In this document: positions 6,350 through 6,866 of the stretch, in pieces
Layout: every line of letters begins with the position of its first letter
Numbering within the stretch: position 1 is the stretch's first letter
Source of the DNA: Candidatus Multiplicimicrobium inquinatum
GTDB lineage: Bacteria; Omnitrophota; Omnitrophia; Omnitrophales; Aquincolibacteriaceae
Assembly (NCBI GenBank): GCA_002344825.1
Contig: DDUN01000045.1
Span: forward strand, 1 to 6,866
DNA length: 6,866 bases
Reading direction: 5' to 3'
The notes under the pieces: model-generated
The model's database searches: none
What the model was told of the DNA's origin: nothing
What the model saw: the letters and a program-made list of their open reading frames with translations, nothing else
Position numbers and translations under genes: made by a program

Positions 6350-6705
6350 TTCTTGGGAGGACGGCAACCGTTATGCGGAACGGGTGTGATATCCGTAATG
6401 GAGCTTACTTGAAGTCCGGCAAGCTGCAATGCGCGAACCGCGGATTCTCTTCCGCCGCCCGGCCCCTTAACAAAAACTTCCACTTCTTTCATTCCAAATT
6501 CCATCGCTTTTTTGGCGGCTTTTTCCGAAGCAACCTGAGCGGCGAACGGTGTTGACTTCTTGGATCCGGCAAAGCCGTTAGCACCCGAAGAAGACCAGCA
6601 CACGGTCTGACCTTTTGGGTCAGAAATCGTTATGATCGTATTATTAAAACTCGCGAAAACATGCACGACACCCTTAGTCAGATGCCGGATCTTTTTCTTA
6701 GCCAT
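6337..6705 (-). CDS. rpsK: 30S ribosomal protein S11
   Basis: S11 lies on the platform of the small subunit near the mRNA exit and contacts 16S rRNA. The 122 residues begin MAKKKIRHLTKGVVHVFASF and show the family core: NNTIITISDPKG (21-32), SGANGFAGSKKSTPFAAQ (40-57), VKGPGGGRESAVRAL (79-93), ITDITPVPHNGCRPPKKRRV to the end. It is slightly shorter than E. coli S11 (129) because of a trimmed N-terminus, which is common in the family. AGGAGA stands nine bases before the ATG. Its stop is 2 nt from the S4 start. Confidence 0.98.
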   Translation of the reverse strand: MAKKKIRHLTKGVVHVFASFNNTIITISDPKGQTVCWSSSGANGFAGSKKSTPFAAQVASEKAAKKAMEFGMKEVEVFVKGPGGGRESAVRALQLAGLQVSSITDITPVPHNGCRPPKKRRV

Positions 6706-6741
6706 TCGTTCTATCTCCTGTTTACTTATCTAAATCTTAAT

Positions 6742-6765
6742 GCCGGTTGGGCGAAGCCCAGAGGC
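6742..6765 (-). other. Hairpin in the rpsM-rpsK gap
   Basis: The 74-nt gap between rpsM and rpsK holds TGGGC-TTC-GCCCA (6760-6748 in the sense direction), a 5-bp stem with a 3-base loop. It is extended outward by GCC/GGC (6765-6763 with 6744-6742) across a small internal loop. It lies about 23 nt before the rpsK ribosome site. No T run follows, so it is not a terminator. It may be a processing or translational-control element. Confidence 0.35.
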
Positions 6766-6779
6766 AAAATAATTACTGT

Positions 6780-6866
6780 TTACTTTGCAGCCGGCTTCTT
6801 CGTGAGTCCGCCGATTGTCTTGCGCTTACCCTTACGCGTGCGCGAATTGGTATGCGTTCTCTGACC
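6780..6866 (-). CDS. rpsM: 30S ribosomal protein S13, C-terminal 28 residues only
   Basis: The frame enters from the right edge and ends at TAA (6782-6780). The translated tail, GQRTHTNSRTRKGKRKTIGG followed by LTKKPAAK, carries the S13 C-terminal signature GQRTHTN.RTRKG, which reaches toward the P-site tRNA and the subunit bridge. S13 heads the alpha operon in most bacteria, and its place before rpsK agrees. The start and any leader for S4 feedback are outside the window. Confidence 0.96.
   Translation of the reverse strand, partial: GQRTHTNSRTRKGKRKTIGGLTKKPAAK

Noticed and set aside
6335..6367. Longer rpsD start adding 11 residues
   Set aside because: The extension lies within rpsK, is not part of the conserved S4 beginning, and the internal ATG at 6334 has a strong AAGGAGAG at proper spacing.
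5963..6412. 149-codon plus-strand open frame opposite rpsD and rpsK
   Set aside because: It lies wholly opposite well-conserved ribosomal genes, has no recognisable protein family and no ribosome site that I trust; it is a shadow of minus-strand coding bias.

Overview
The window holds a single co-oriented block of bacterial genes, all read from the minus strand (right to left). I see no tRNA, rRNA, CRISPR array, insertion sequence or phage gene, and no convincing gene on the plus strand. The right half is the classical alpha operon in its canonical order: rpsM (only the last 28 codons), rpsK, rpsD, rpoA, rplQ. The left half continues on the same strand with a class I-beta aspartate-family aminotransferase, a strikingly short Mfd (transcription-repair coupling factor), and a secreted SurA-like periplasmic chaperone that runs off the left edge.

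The organism is a bacterium. The SurA-type protein with a signal peptide points to a two-membrane (Gram-negative type) envelope. Base composition is intermediate. S4 lacks the zinc-binding cysteines, the RNA polymerase alpha linker carries nine consecutive glutamates, and L17 has a long charged tail. The genes do not look like a standard model proteobacterium. An uncultured candidate phylum such as Omnitrophota is a guess only; I cannot place it from the sequence alone.

Layout from right to left: rpsM tail (6866-6780); 74-nt gap with a hairpin; rpsK (6705-6337); 2-nt gap; rpsD (6334-5708); 90-nt gap with a hairpin; rpoA (5617-4592); 104-nt gap with two small hairpins; rplQ (4487-3933); 80-nt gap with a perfect 15-bp inverted repeat; aminotransferase (3852-2647); 46-nt gap with a TATAAT box; mfd (2600-684); 4-base ATGA overlap; surA-like gene (687-1). 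The first five genes supply ribosome and RNA polymerase subunits. The next three serve amino-acid metabolism, removal of stalled RNA polymerase, and outer-membrane protein folding, and probably form a separate or read-through transcription unit.

The most notable object is the 638-residue Mfd. It keeps the UvrA-binding UvrB-homology domain (D2), the RNA-polymerase-interacting domain and the whole RecG-type translocase. It lacks the regions matching D1a, D1b, D3 and the C-terminal autoinhibitory D7 of the 1148-residue E. coli protein. The neighbouring sequence leaves no room for the missing parts, so this looks like a real compact architecture and not a single frameshift.
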